Source of the DNA: Streptomyces sp. SCUT-3
GTDB taxonomy: Bacteria > Actinomycetota > Actinomycetes > Streptomycetales > Streptomycetaceae
DNA length: 64,000 nucleotides
NCBI RefSeq assembly: GCF_014083985.1
Contig: NZ_CP046907.1
Span: 5,218,501-5,282,500, forward strand
Direction of reading: 5' to 3'
Positions within the stretch are counted from its first letter, which is position 1, and the number at the start of each line of letters is the position of its first letter. Of this stretch, positions 19,933 through 28,213 are shown piece by piece. Both the position numbers and the translations under genes were made by a program. The notes below the pieces were generated by a model, which had not been told where the DNA came from, did not search any database, and saw only the letters and a program-made list of their open reading frames with translations.

Positions 19933-21925
19933 GGCGTCCCTTGCCGACTACGCCCGCACACTCACCAACGAGATACAGACGCGTGCGGAGGCCGACGACG
20001 GCTCCATCCCCAAGACGTTCACCCGATACGTGCTCGAAATCCTGGAAGAGGGCGGGTTCGTCTCCAACACCACCGTTGCCTATCACGACGGACCGGGGGT
20101 GATGATCTTCGGTTACGGATACAGCGACGACGGCACGGTCCTCGACCTGTACACCACTGACTTCAGCCTGACGCCCACGGTCGACAAACTCACCAAGACG
20201 ATCATGGATCGTCAGTACAGGCGGCTGCTCGCCTTCCTCCGCAAAGCCGATTCGATCCAGGACCACTTCGACCCGACGACAGAGATTCACCAGCTCTGCG
20301 AGGGGGTCGGGAAGGCACTCGTCGGTGCCACACGGATCCGGCTCTTCCTCCTCAGCAACTACGAGTCCAGTGCGCGCAGCATGCCGGGACCCCAGGAGTT
20401 CGACGGGCTGCCGGTGGAACACCACCTGTGGGACCTCGGACGGCTGTACCGCCACGAGACTTCCGGCACGGGCGGCGAACCGATCGTCGTCGAGTTCGAC
20501 CCGCCGCTGCCCTGCCTCTCCGTGCAGAGCGATGGGTCGGACCTGTCAGTAGCTCTTGCCGTCGTCCCTGGTCGGCGGCTTGCCGAATTGTACGAGGAAC
20601 ACCGGACCCGGCTGCTCGAGCTCAACGTTCGGGCTTTCCTGCAAGCACGGGGCAAGGTCAACGGCGGCATCCGCAAGACACTGCGCGAGGAGCCCGGCCT
20701 CTTTCTCGCCTATAACAACGGCATCACCGCGACGGCACTGGAAGCGGAGTTCGAGGAGGATGCCAACGGCAACCGGACCGGCATCCGCCGGTTGATCGGC
20801 CTACAGATTGTCAACGGCGGGCAGACCACGGCCACCCTTCACCACGTCCTGACCCGGGACAAGAACGATCTTTCCGGTGTCAGTGTCCAGATGAAACTGA
20901 CCCTGGTCCCCGCCGGCCAGCTCATGGAGATGGTGCCGCGCATCTCCGAGTACTCGAACACGCAGAACAAGGTGACGCTGGTCGACTTCTCCTCCAACGA
21001 CAAGTTCCATGTCGACTTCGAGCGCATCAGCCGCACCTTGTGGGCGCCGTCCGTGGACGGCAGTGGGCCGGACACCCGCTGGTGGTACGAGCGCGCCCGT
21101 GGCTCCTACGCTGTGGAAGAGGCGAAGTACGAGACCCCGGCTGCCAAGAAGAAATTCAAGCTGGCCAACCCGACCGCGAAGCGGTTCACCAAGTCGGACC
21201 TCGCCAAGTACGTGAACCTGTGGAACAGCCTGCCGTACTGGGTGGCCAGGGGCGCGCAGAAGAACTTCGCGGAGTTCCAGATGCGGGTCAAGGAAACCCC
21301 GCCGATCGTCGACGCGGAGTACTGCCGCCGGGTCATCGCCATGGGCATCCTCTTCAAGGAGGTCGACAAGGTCGCCAAGGCCCACGGCGCGGGTAGTCAA
21401 AAGGCCGTCGTGACTGCCTACACCATGGCACGTCTGTGCGAAGCGACGGAACGGCGCATCGACCTGGACCGTATCTGGCGTGAGCAGACAGTGAGTGCGG
21501 CCGTCGTCCAAGCCGTCGACGACCTCTGCTCTCAGGTGAAGGACACCGTCATCCAGGAAGGAAGGCTCGCCACAGAGTGGGGCAAGAATCCACAGTGCTG
21601 GGAGGACGTCCGGGCCATCGACTGGCAGGTCCCGGACGAACTCGCTGCTGAACTCCTCGACCGACCCGTTGGCTTCGCGGTCGATACACAGGAAGAGGAC
21701 GAGGAGCACTTGGCCCGGTTGCAGGAGATCCCGCCCGCCGAATGGCACGCCTTGGCCGACTGGGCGCGCGAAACGCGCCGAATGGAGCTGAAGGAACAGC
21801 AGGCGGCAACTGCTGCGGCCAACAAGCTGGAGACCGGTGCGGAGATCGCTCCCTACCAAGTCCGGCAGGCGCTGGCGGTGTACGAGAAGGCTGTCGAGCT
21901 GGGCTTCGGCCCGGAGGACCGGTAG
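19925..21925 (+). CDS. AIPR (abortive-infection phage-resistance) family protein
   Basis: The 666-residue protein starts at ATG 19925 inside the end of the previous gene. The AIPR core is clear: LELNVRAFLQARGKVNGGIR (231-250), FLAYNNGITATA (260-271) and LIGLQIVNGGQTTATLHH (290-307). Members are linked to phage resistance and accompany Z1/DUF4420 genes; the biochemical activity is not settled. The C-terminal region is helical and charged (EEDEEHLARLQEIPPAEWH). It ends the operon, convergent with the methyltransferase, with a bidirectional hairpin between. Confidence 0.88.
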   Translation: MAEASLADYARTLTNEIQTRAEADDGSIPKTFTRYVLEILEEGGFVSNTTVAYHDGPGVMIFGYGYSDDGTVLDLYTTDFSLTPTVDKLTKTIMDRQYRRLLAFLRKADSIQDHFDPTTEIHQLCEGVGKALVGATRIRLFLLSNYESSARSMPGPQEFDGLPVEHHLWDLGRLYRHETSGTGGEPIVVEFDPPLPCLSVQSDGSDLSVALAVVPGRRLAELYEEHRTRLLELNVRAFLQARGKVNGGIRKTLREEPGLFLAYNNGITATALEAEFEEDANGNRTGIRRLIGLQIVNGGQTTATLHHVLTRDKNDLSGVSVQMKLTLVPAGQLMEMVPRISEYSNTQNKVTLVDFSSNDKFHVDFERISRTLWAPSVDGSGPDTRWWYERARGSYAVEEAKYETPAAKKKFKLANPTAKRFTKSDLAKYVNLWNSLPYWVARGAQKNFAEFQMRVKETPPIVDAEYCRRVIAMGILFKEVDKVAKAHGAGSQKAVVTAYTMARLCEATERRIDLDRIWREQTVSAAVVQAVDDLCSQVKDTVIQEGRLATEWGKNPQCWEDVRAIDWQVPDELAAELLDRPVGFAVDTQEEDEEHLARLQEIPPAEWHALADWARETRRMELKEQQAATAAANKLETGAEIAPYQVRQALAVYEKAVELGFGPEDR

Positions 21926-21938
21926 CAAGCATGACATG

Positions 21939-21974
21939 AGCCTGATCCGGGCGGACCTCTGCCCGGATCAGGCT
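21939..21974. terminator. Bidirectional terminator between AIPR and methyltransferase genes
   Basis: Perfect 14-bp arms (AGCCTGATCCGGGC at 21939-21952, complement at 21961-21974) enclose an 8-base loop, midway between the two convergent stops. Confidence 0.75.
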
Positions 21975-21991
21975 GCTATCGGTCGCCCTCC

Positions 21992-23908
21992 TTATTCCGC
22001 CACCAGCTCGTTGTCGTAGGTGGCGGAATACAGGTCCTCGCCCGAGGGCTTGCCCACGCAGTTCTTCCGCAGCGGACACAGTGAGCAGTGGGGATCCTTC
22101 GTCCGGCAGTATTCATTGCCGACCACCCGAAGCGCGGCCATCCGCAGGGAAGCGTTGGTTCCCGCGCCCACCAGGCGGATGAGGTTGATGCGCCCGTCGG
22201 TCAGTCTGTTGGTGCGATCGGCCTCGCTGCCGTTCACGCGGGCGCCCACGCGGAGGACGCCCTGGGTGACGAGCAGCAAATCCTGCTCGCCGAGCAGCAG
22301 GGTGTAGAGGGCCTCTTCGGCCGGCTTGAAGCCGAGGCGCTCCGGGATCTCGTTCTTTCGCTCTTCCCCCCACATGCTCCGCTCGTCCACCAGTGGCTGC
22401 AGACGACTCAGCCTTTCCTTGGCAGCCTGCGTCGGCGCCTGCTTGAGGAGCTGCTCGAACATCCTGCTCGAGATGCTCTTCTTGCCCCTGACCAGCTCCA
22501 TCAGGTCCCCGAGTTCATGAGGCTTGACTCGGCTTGCCGAGAGCAGAGCCACGACCGCGGCCTGGGGGGAGTGCATCTCCGGGCCGGGGTACTGGTACCA
22601 GCCGGCTTCGCGCCGTGAGCTCTCCGCCCAGTCACTCAGTTCGTCACGGACCTGCCGCCAGTGCGGATTGACCCCTCCCGCCTGCTCGGGGGCAGGGGCA
22701 ACCGCCTTGGCCGCAGCCTTTCCCAGGAGCGGCGGAACGGCATTACCGATCTGCCTGAAGGCATCACTGCGCGTCCCGGCGAAGCGGAACCGGTCGGGGA
22801 AGGTCTGGATACGCGCAGCCTCACGGACGGTGAGAGTGCGGTTGTCCTCGGGATGGATGTACCAGTAGCCGTCCTTGGCGATGTGCGCGGTGATGGACCG
22901 GCTTCGTTCGTCCCAGGCCAGCCGCTTGTACTTGTCCGTGAAATTGTCGGCGCGATACCGCTGCAGTTCTTTGGGGATCTGCGAATACAGAGTCTTCGAG
23001 GTCATACCTGAGAAGATTTCCAAGTCGTCCTCGCGGACCCGCCGGGTCATGTGGTCGTGGATGACCCCTTCGGGAGCCTCCTGCCTCATGAGTTCCAGAA
23101 AACTGTTCGGTTCCGCGGGCTGCTGGTAGGGCAGCTCTCGGTCGCCGATGCGCTCACGTGCCACGACCTGGAAACGCGGCAGATCTGAGATGGCCTGCCG
23201 CAGAGTGACACTCTCCTCGTTCTTCGCGTCCCACTCGAAGTGCTCGACATCGTTCCGGGCAAGCAGTATCAGCCGCTTCCGATGCTGGGGAACGCCATGG
23301 TGCCAGGCGTCGACCAGGCGTACCTGGGTCGCGTAGCCGAGGTCCTCCAGTTTCTCCTCGATGATCCGGATCACCGCAAAATCGTCGCCCAGCCCCATGT
23401 CGGGCACGTTCTCCATGAGGACAGCGCGAGGGCGGACCTGGGTTACCACATCGAGATAAGCCAGCCAGAGCTGTTTGCGGTGATCCTGCGGGTCCCGTCC
23501 GTGATTGCGGACCAGGTCACGAATCTTGCTGCGCCCGGCCCGGCTGAAGGGCTGGCAGGGAGGACCTCCGGCCACCAGGTCCACCCGGGCGACGGACAGC
23601 ACATCGACCAGATGGTTCCTGACATGTGGATCCCCGAGGTCCATGTGCAGGCTCAGGCCGGGAAAGTTGCTGGCGTGGGTTTCCAGTGCCCTCTCGTCGA
23701 AGTCGACGCCGGCAGCCATGGTCCAGCCGGCCTCCTGGATCCCCAGGCTCAGACCGCCCGCACCGGTGAAGAGATCGACGGCCAGTCGCTCGCCCTGATG
23801 ACGTTCCACCCACGCGGCGAAGCCGTTCTCGTCGCAATGGTCGGGGTGAGGATCAAGCTTGAGGTAATCCGACCGCTCCAAGGGAACTCCATACGTCCCC
23901 TTTGTCAC
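21992..23908 (-). CDS. C5-cytosine DNA methyltransferase fused to an endonuclease III-like Fe-S domain
   Basis: The 638-residue protein is read from GTG 23908, which has GGAGGG upstream; an in-frame GTG at 23923 has no clear site. Methyltransferase motifs: I VDLFTGAGGLSLG (about 44-56), IV GGPPCQPFS with catalytic Cys118, VI ENVP (166), VIII QHRKRLILLA (208), IX RSITAH and X RQIGNAVPP (about 385). Residues about 405-638 form an extra domain ending in C601-x6-C608-x2-C611-x5-C617, exactly the [4Fe-4S] loop spacing of HhH-GPD glycosylases such as EndoIII/MutY. The catalytic Lys and Asp expected in an active glycosylase are not evident. It probably protects self DNA in the island's system. Confidence 0.88.
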   Translation of the reverse strand: MTKGTYGVPLERSDYLKLDPHPDHCDENGFAAWVERHQGERLAVDLFTGAGGLSLGIQEAGWTMAAGVDFDERALETHASNFPGLSLHMDLGDPHVRNHLVDVLSVARVDLVAGGPPCQPFSRAGRSKIRDLVRNHGRDPQDHRKQLWLAYLDVVTQVRPRAVLMENVPDMGLGDDFAVIRIIEEKLEDLGYATQVRLVDAWHHGVPQHRKRLILLARNDVEHFEWDAKNEESVTLRQAISDLPRFQVVARERIGDRELPYQQPAEPNSFLELMRQEAPEGVIHDHMTRRVREDDLEIFSGMTSKTLYSQIPKELQRYRADNFTDKYKRLAWDERSRSITAHIAKDGYWYIHPEDNRTLTVREAARIQTFPDRFRFAGTRSDAFRQIGNAVPPLLGKAAAKAVAPAPEQAGGVNPHWRQVRDELSDWAESSRREAGWYQYPGPEMHSPQAAVVALLSASRVKPHELGDLMELVRGKKSISSRMFEQLLKQAPTQAAKERLSRLQPLVDERSMWGEERKNEIPERLGFKPAEEALYTLLLGEQDLLLVTQGVLRVGARVNGSEADRTNRLTDGRINLIRLVGAGTNASLRMAALRVVGNEYCRTKDPHCSLCPLRKNCVGKPSGEDLYSATYDNELVAE

Positions 23909-24541
23909 TGCACTGCCCTCCACGCCCCATTAGGCCGACGATCACCAAGGCGGCACGATCGGTCACTCAAGGTGACCGTCCCCACAGGGAAAAACAGTGC
24001 TGTGGTGCAGGCAACTTGTCGGCCCGAACAAGCAGAATCCGCGAGCGGGCTGGAGGCTCCAACCGGAGCCTCGTCTGTCCTCTCGCGGAACTGCGGCCAA
24101 TGATCTCTGAGGTCGACGAGTCTACGCGATTTGCAGGGGTGATCCTCAAGCCTTCGGTTCCCGCAGCGACGCTCGGAGGGCCTTGAGGTCTCGGGTTGGC
24201 TTCGGCCGGCGCGGCCCGGAGAGCACTACGGCGGCCGCCGTCCCCCGGAGTGACCTGCGTGATGACCCGAGTCGTCGCGTGGTCCCGCAGCGGCGCCCAG
24301 GATCGACTCGCGGCTACGGTGCCGAAGAAGAGCGGTGCTGTTGCCCATCGCCTGTACGCGACGGTGATGGCAACGGCCACGCCGGAGGCCACGGCGGCGT
24401 GCATGCTGACTTCCCGTCAGGCCATGGCGGTCATGGTCAGCCGCAATCCCGCGATCATCGCGGCGACCAGGGCGACGATTTTCCGCGGTGTGCCCAGCGC
24501 CAGGAGTCGTGCCGTACCAGCGTCTCCGCGCCGAACTCACC
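23909..24541. other. Gene-free stretch upstream of the methyltransferase
   Basis: About 630 bp with no convincing gene. A weak minus-strand reading (24404 downward, MHAAVASGVAVAITVAYRR) begins like a membrane segment but is not supported by a ribosome binding site or sustained codon bias. It may be the relic of a small membrane-protein gene. A 7-bp-arm inverted repeat (23960-23978) is listed separately. Confidence 0.4.
23960..23978. promoter_or_regulatory. Inverted repeat upstream of the methyltransferase
   Basis: CGGTCAC and GTGACCG are perfect 7-bp arms around TCAAG, about 52 bp upstream of the methyltransferase start. The position fits an operator controlling methyltransferase expression, as with controller proteins or self-binding methyltransferases in R-M systems; no such regulator gene is seen. 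Confidence 0.35.
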
Positions 24542-24571
24542 CAGTGAGGGACTCTGTCGGGGATCTTGAGG
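24542..24571 (+). repeat. Left terminal inverted repeat of the IS
   Basis: 30 bp, exact reverse complement of 26306-26335. Confidence 0.9.
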
Positions 24572-24646
24572 TTCCGCGGACAGGGGTGCCGGCGGTTCGG
24601 GATGCTTCGGCTGGTCCTGTACAGCCCCGTCTTCCCGAGGTGGCCA

Positions 24647-26298
24647 GTGTCCGTTCGTCCCCTGTCCGGCGTGGTGGTGCCCGAGCTCACGGCTCGGACG
24701 GCCCGAGCCGGCAATCCTCGTGGGACCACGGCCATGTGGGTGCGTGACCACCTCGACGGGCTCTGGGACGATGAGGACTTCGTCTCCTGGTATTCGCGCG
24801 ATGGCCGTCCCGGCCTCTCCCCGGCCCAGCCGGCCACCGTGTGCGTGCCGCGGTCTCCTGCTCAACCTCTCCGACCGGCAGGCGGCCGAGGCGGTGCGGT
24901 GCCGGATCGACTTCAAGTACGCCCTCGCGATGGACCTGGACGACCCCGGCTTCCACCACAGCGTGCTCACGGACTTCCGTGACCGTCTCGGCCGGGACGG
25001 CCGCGCCGACCAGCTCCTGTCCCTGGCCCTGGACCGGATACGTGACGCAGGAATGATCGAAGAACGCGGAAGGCAGCGGACCGACTCCACCCAGATTCTG
25101 GCCGCGGCCCGGGAACTCACCCGCCTGGAACTGGTCCTCGAAGCTGTCCGCGCCGCGCTGGAGGAAGCCTCCCGGGACACCCCCGACGTCCTGGACGACC
25201 TGGTGGACGCCGACTGGGCCACCCGTTACGGCAGGCCGGTCCGCCTGCCCGCCCAGCCCAGCCACCCCGTCACCCGGCTCAAGCAGGCCGGAGCGGACGC
25301 CCCCCAACTCCTCCAGAGCCTGCCGCCCCACCGGCGTGGTCCTCGAGCCGGGGCCCTGCGGCAGATCATGGTGCAGAACTTCCTCGTCGACGCCCGCGGT
25401 GCCCTGCGTCCCCGCACCGAGAAGGACGGCCGGCCCAAAGGAGTAGTCCGGATCATCTCGCCCTACGACCCGGACGCCCGCCAGGCCGTCCGGGGCAACA
25501 CCCGCTGGAACGGCTACCTGGTCCACGTCACCGAGACCTGCGACACCGACGCCCGCGTCAACCTGATCACGGACATCGCCACCACCAGCCTCACCCGGGA
25601 CACCCAGGCCCTGCCCGGCATCCACACCCGACTCCGTGACCGCCGACTGCTGCCCGCCCAACACCTGGTCGACGGCGGCTACATCTCCACCGCCCTGCTG
25701 AACGACGCCGCACGCCATCACCGGATCCAGCTCGTCGGACCGGTCAAGGCCGGCGGAGCACGGCAGAAGAAGGAACAGACCGGTTTCACCCGCGACGACT
25801 TCACCATCGACTTCGACCGGCACCAGGTCACCTGCCCCAACGGCCGGACCAGCACCACCTGGGTCGAGGCCCCCGCCATGGCGCCCTGCACAGCCGCCCG
25901 GTTCGCCTCAAGTCAGTGCGACCCCTGCCCGGACCGGCCTGCCTGCACCCGGGGAAAGTCCGCCCGCACCGTGAACTTCCTCCCCCGCCGCCTGCACGAA
26001 CTACAGGCCCGCAACCTCACCGACCCAGCAAGACCCCCACTGGAAACGGCTCTACGCCACCCGGTCCGGCGTCGAAGGCACCATCTGCGAACTCGTCAAC
26101 GCCCACCAAGCCCACCGAAGCCGCTACCACGGCCACCGCAAGACCCACGTCCAACACGTCCTGACCGGCATCGCCATCAACATCGAACGCCTCGCCTCAC
26201 GAACGCACCCCCACCACCCCAGAGGTCTCACAGCGTTCCAGCACTACCTCGACGCACGCGACCTGACCTGGGAATGCTGGTGGCGGCAAGGCAAATGA
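24647..26298 (+). pseudogene. IS1182-family transposase, two frameshifts
   Basis: The reading starts at GTG 24647 after GAGG and runs in one frame through LTARTARAGNPRGTTAMWVR and LWDDEDFVSWYSRDGRPG. It moves to a second frame near 24845 at LLNLSDRQAAEAVRCRIDFK, a conserved IS1182 block (LSDRQAAEAVR). That frame carries the DDE core (RTDSTQILAAAR, DARQAVRGNTRWNGYLVHVT, LVDGGYISTALLND) and the cysteine cluster CDPCPDRPAC. Near 26035 it must shift again to reach DPHWKRLYATRSGVEGTICE, HRKTHVQHVLTGIAINIERL and the stop at 26298. Two shifts make programmed frameshifting unlikely; the copy appears dead. Confidence 0.85.
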
Positions 26299-26305
26299 AC
26301 CAGGC

Positions 26306-26335
26306 CCTCAAGATCCCCGACAGAGTCCCTCACTG
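26306..26335 (-). repeat. Right terminal inverted repeat of the IS
   Basis: 30 bp, exact reverse complement of 24542-24571, 8 bp after the transposase stop. Confidence 0.9.
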
Positions 26336-26338
26336 TCC

Positions 26339-26488
26339 TGCAACGAGATTCATCGCCTCTTCACCACGGTCGCCGTTCAGCCTCTCCACGACATCGCCCA
26401 CCGACTCGGCTGGTCCGACTGGCGACGCCGCCATCAGGAACGATCACGCACCAGTCATTACCGGCGACAAGCCGCAACTCAGAAATGA
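26339..26488 (+). pseudogene. C-terminal remnant of another transposase
   Basis: Just outside the IS, an open frame reads CNEIHRLFTTVAVQPLHDI, then HRLGWSDWRRRHQERSRTSH and YRRQAATQK before a stop at 26488. The WRRRHQ...SHYRRQ tail is typical of C-termini of Streptomyces DDE transposases of IS701-like type. About 49 codons remain; the N-terminal part is missing and no matching piece was found left of the IS. Confidence 0.6.
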
Positions 26489-26491
26489 AGA

Positions 26492-26920
26492 TCATGACGT
26501 TGGGGCGGCCGGGTTGCCGGCCTGGCCCCTCAGGATGCGTTCGAACCAGTCTGCAGTCAGTTCCGCGCATCGACCGGGTGAACCGGCCACGTGGACTGTC
26601 CCCACCACAGACCCCTGAAGGGGAATGTACATCTGGTCGTGGAGTTCGGTGCCGAGCACGCCCTGCCCGTCGAAGAACGCACCGAAGACATGGGAAATGA
26701 CATTGGTTCCCGGCGTCACCGCATAGAGCAGGGCCAGCAGATGCGCGAATCCTGTTTCCTCGGGGCGGAGGATGAGGGTGTCGTCAGGGTCGCACGGCCA
26801 GGTGACGGCTCGCTCGCGTAGTACGGACACGAACCTGCGCCATGCGCCGTCCAGCGTCTCGAATGCGTCCTCGTCAGCTTCCCCGACTGAGAACCAGGGC
26901 ACGTACACGCGGCCGTCCAT
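26492..26920 (-). CDS. Small protein of unknown function at the island edge
   Basis: The 142-residue reading starts at ATG 26920 (MDGRVYVPWFSVGEADEDAF); a longer start at 26968 is possible. I recognise no family. It is acidic, with aromatic-rich segments (VTWPCDPDDTLILRPEE, NVISHVFGAFFDGQGV, DWFERILRGQAG). Codon use is intermediate between island and core genes. It lies between the transposase remnant (4 bp away, convergent) and the chromosomal dehydrogenase, so it may be cargo of the island or a resident gene. Confidence 0.6.
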   Translation of the reverse strand: MDGRVYVPWFSVGEADEDAFETLDGAWRRFVSVLRERAVTWPCDPDDTLILRPEETGFAHLLALLYAVTPGTNVISHVFGAFFDGQGVLGTELHDQMYIPLQGSVVGTVHVAGSPGRCAELTADWFERILRGQAGNPAAPTS

Positions 26921-27034
26921 GGCCTGCACCGTAGCTGACAGGTGACTGATCAAGCCGACGCCACCCAAACCACGATGGAGATCACGATCTACAGCTGGAG
27001 TGCTAACCCCTCACCGGCGCGGACGGGAAACGCC

Positions 27035-27070
27035 GTGGGCTCCGGGCCGGAGTTCCGGCCCGGGGCCCAC
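27035..27070 (-). terminator. Terminator of the 3-hydroxybutyryl-CoA dehydrogenase gene
   Basis: 17-bp arms with one mismatch (27035-27051 against 27054-27070) lie directly after the minus-strand gene that ends at 27081; no U-tract. Confidence 0.6.
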
Positions 27071-27080
27071 GGTCGGCCCG

Positions 27081-27947
27081 TCAGGCGTACGTGTAGAAGC
27101 CAGCGCCGGTCTTGCGGCCGAGGCGGCCTGCCTCCACCATGCGCTGCAGCAGCGGGGGAGCGGCGTACAGCGGCTCCTTGTACTCGTGGTACATCGAGTC
27201 GGCGATGGCGGCGATGGTGTCCAGGCCGATCAGGTCGGACAGCTTGAGCGGGCCCATCGGGTGGGCGCAGCCCATCTCCATGCCGTTGTCGATGTCCTCG
27301 CGGCTGGCGACGCCCGACTCCATCATCCGGATCGCGGACAGCAGGTACGGGACCAGCAGGGCGTTGACGACGAAGCCGGAGCGGTCCTGCGCCTGGATCG
27401 CGTGCTTGCCCAGGGGGCCGGTGACCAGCGCCTCGGCGCGGGCCAGGGTCTCCTCGGAGGTGGTCAGCGAGGGGACCAGCTCGACGAGGCGCTGCACCGG
27501 CGCCGGGTTGAAGAAGTGGATGCCGAGCACCTGCTGGGGCCGGGAGGTGGAAACGGCCAGCTTCACCAGCGGGATCGAGGAGGTGTTGGAGGCCAGGATG
27601 GCGTCCGGGCGCGTGACCACCTGGTCGAGGACCTGGAAGATCTCCGTCTTGACCTGCTCGTTCTCCACGACGGCCTCGATCACGAGGTCGCGGTCGGCGA
27701 ACTCGCCCAGGTCGGTGGTGAAGGACAGCCGCTCCAGGGCCGCGTCCCGCTCCTCGGGGGTGATCTTGCCGCGTTCGGCGGCCTTGTCCAGGGAGCCGAG
27801 CAGCCGGGTGCGGCCTATCTCCAGGGCGTCACCGGTGGTCTCGGCCACCCGCACGTCGAGTCCCGAGCGGGCGAAGACCTCCGCGATCCCCGAGCCCATG
27901 AGGCCGCAGCCCACTACACCGACGCAACGGATGTCGCTCAACGCCAT
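27081..27947 (-). CDS. 3-hydroxybutyryl-CoA dehydrogenase
   Basis: The 288-residue protein starts at ATG 27947 (MALSDIRCVGVVGCGLMGSG), the usual length for the family. The Rossmann GxGxMG is VVGCGLMGSGIAEVFARSG. Further motifs are LVIEAVVENEQVKTEIF, ILASNTSSIPL, the catalytic His region VLGIHFFNPAPVQRLVELVP, and NALLVPYLLSAIRMMESGVA. It oxidises (S)-3-hydroxybutyryl-CoA with NAD(P), in fatty-acid or PHB/butanoate metabolism or supply of acyl-CoA precursors. It marks the return to core chromosome after the island and is divergent from the hydrolase gene. Confidence 0.93.
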   Translation of the reverse strand: MALSDIRCVGVVGCGLMGSGIAEVFARSGLDVRVAETTGDALEIGRTRLLGSLDKAAERGKITPEERDAALERLSFTTDLGEFADRDLVIEAVVENEQVKTEIFQVLDQVVTRPDAILASNTSSIPLVKLAVSTSRPQQVLGIHFFNPAPVQRLVELVPSLTTSEETLARAEALVTGPLGKHAIQAQDRSGFVVNALLVPYLLSAIRMMESGVASREDIDNGMEMGCAHPMGPLKLSDLIGLDTIAAIADSMYHEYKEPLYAAPPLLQRMVEAGRLGRKTGAGFYTYA

Positions 27948-28213
27948 GCCTTTCGCTGGTACGAATCGACGGCGGACGGCCGTATGGTTCCGGGTCCGCG
28001 CACGCCCCGACGTTACCCCGATGCGGGGCTTCGGCGGCACCTCGGTGCGTTTCGGACTTACTCCCCTTCCCGCTGCCCCTCCCGTGCGCGTTCGGGGGGC
28101 GCGCGGGCCGCGGGCGGCGTGCGCTCTTGTCGGTGCCGTGCGCGGCCGCCACCATGAGCGGTTCCGGAAACCGCAAAGACGTCCGCCGGACCGCCGGCAG
28201 GAGGGGGACCCGC

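Larger units (their letters stand above)
24542..26335 (+). mobile_element. IS1182-like insertion sequence (1794 bp), probably inactive
   Basis: Perfect 30-bp terminal inverted repeats bound the element: 24542-24571 (beginning CAGTGAGGGACTCTGTCGGG) and its exact complement at 26306-26335. Between them lies an IS1182-type transposase broken by two frameshifts. No target-site duplication is obvious (flanks AACTCAC and TCCTGCA). Perfect ends suggest recent arrival or mobilisation in trans by an intact copy elsewhere. Confidence 0.85.

Noticed and set aside
23967-24404. Minus-strand ORF upstream of the methyltransferase
   Set aside because: No ribosome binding site, an immediately preceding in-frame stop, and a C-terminal half without gene-like codon use; at most a relic.
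14037-27080. Island as an integrated prophage or ICE
   Set aside because: No integrase, excisionase, replication, structural or conjugation genes, and no flanking att-like repeats or tRNA were seen.
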